A stretch of DNA of 64,000 nt from the NCBI RefSeq assembly GCF_900107775.1, contig NZ_FNRF01000001.1, positions 186,001 to 250,000 on the forward strand, in the 5' to 3' direction. The notes below the pieces were generated by a model. It did no database searches and was not told the origin of the DNA. It saw nothing but the letters and a program-made list of their open reading frames with translations. A program made the translations under genes and the position numbers. Positions 63,545 through 64,000 of this stretch are shown piece after piece (positions within the stretch are counted from its first letter, which is position 1; each line of letters opens with the position of its first letter). This DNA comes from Xylanibacter ruminicola (lineage in GTDB: Bacteria; Bacteroidota; Bacteroidia; Bacteroidales; Bacteroidaceae).

Positions 63545-64000
63545 TTAAAAGAAAAACACATCAACCGTTTGCTGATAAACCTCTTGCAGAGAACCGTATT
63601 TTGGTGAGCGCTTAATCAGTTCAGGATTAGTAGCCAGCTGTCGCATCTGTTTGGCCCAGCTGCGATAAAAAAGTGTATGTTCCAACAGCGAAATGTACTT
63701 CAATGCCACCTCATACTGTCCGGTTATCAGATTTGTCTCAACCAGTCGTGAAAGTTCTCTACCACTCATATTATAATTAGGCGAACTCATCATCACCTCA
63801 AAGGCAGCTCGCTGCGACATATTAACAAATCCCATATGAAGATATACATCACTCATCATCATCGCTGCAGCGCCACTGGTCAGCACCTTGTTTGGATGCA
63901 GCATATTCTCTTTCAACTCTTCGCCAGAGATACGTTTCTCGTAATACTTTGCCAAACGGACCACATTCTTACAAGCCAACGACTTGGGCTCCTCTTCTTC
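63545..64000 (-). CDS. C-terminal part of a large protein (DUF6057-like), cut by window end
   Basis: The reading frame is open to the last base of the window (residues EEEEPKSLACKNVVRLAKYY), so the gene begins beyond 64000; the visible 150 or so residues are only its end. It is helical and repeat-like (VLTSGAAAMMMSDVYLHMGF; YEVALKYISLLEHTLFYRS), as in TPR-bearing tails. In Bacteroidetes a DUF6057 membrane protein often lies upstream of a propeller/cytochrome lipoprotein like the one that follows here; that assignment comes from context and memory and is tentative. Confidence 0.55.
   Translation of the reverse strand, partial: EEEEPKSLACKNVVRLAKYYEKRISGEELKENMLHPNKVLTSGAAAMMMSDVYLHMGFVNMSQRAAFEVMMSSPNYNMSGRELSRLVETNLITGQYEVALKYISLLEHTLFYRSWAKQMRQLATNPELIKRSPKYGSLQEVYQQTVDVFFF

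Overview
The window reads as a chromosomal segment of a gut- or rumen-type Bacteroidales bacterium, most likely Prevotella in the broad sense. Supporting signs are a partial TonB-dependent receptor with DUF4876 and DUF6850 partners, start codons without Shine-Dalgarno sequences, repeated Bacteroidetes-type promoters (TTG, 19-20 bp, then TAnnTTTG), a Fae1A-like CBM48 feruloyl esterase, SusB (GH97), and polysaccharide-degrading genes grouped by substrate. No rRNA, CRISPR array, integrase or complete insertion sequence was found. One tRNA (Leu, CAA) is present.

Layout. 1-7.0 kb (+): end of an outer-membrane export/uptake locus (TonB receptor C-terminus, lipoprotein, DUF6850 barrel, DUF4876 lipoprotein, M16 protease). 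7.0-10.1 kb: sulfur assimilation (cysK, metY) beside a divergent Lrp/AsnC regulator. 10.1-11.9 kb (-): peroxide defence (glutathione peroxidase, then OhrR) with a set of ATCGCnnGCGAT operators, and a lipoprotein nitroreductase. 12.0-14.7 kb (-): late heme synthesis, hemN-hemG. 14.7-19.7 kb: AraC regulator divergent from a fucose operon (mutarotase, fucI, GH29 fucosidase). 19.9-21.1 kb: small hypothetical genes, a 22-bp repeat array and the remnant of a mobile-element replication-type gene. 21.2-24.9 kb (+): DUF4421 protein and a GH2 enzyme. 24.9-27.2 kb (-): vitamin B6 operon, in which pdxS and pdxT follow a fused ThiD-like/AraC protein that seems to have lost its catalytic motif.

27.3-37.5 kb (-): large outer-membrane barrel, LacI regulator with palindromic operators, TPR-PP2C phosphatase, a frameshifted CoA-transferase, hemolysin III, GH28. 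37.6-42 kb: tRNA-Leu, manC, HIT protein, greA with a terminator-like leader, PAP2 and SDR membrane-lipid genes. 42.1-45.9 kb (+): rnr and a hybrid solute-binding/histidine kinase. 46.0-52.8 kb (+): compact starch operon malQ-susB-pulA. 52.9-62.0 kb (-): five-gene operon for substituted xylan (GH43-CBM6-GH43-CBM6, GH31, CE1, CE15, esterase). 62.1-64.0 kb (-): cytochrome-c/propeller lipoprotein and the end of a further gene cut by the window edge.

The most interesting signals are the ThiD-like pseudo-kinase/AraC fusion leading pdxST (a candidate new B6-responsive regulator), two arrays of palindromic 22-bp repeats with exactly the same period, a greA leader attenuator, three genes with promoters placed so close to ATG that their mRNAs should be leaderless, and several perfect palindromes in regulatory positions. 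All functions are inferred from reading the sequence; no database search was run.
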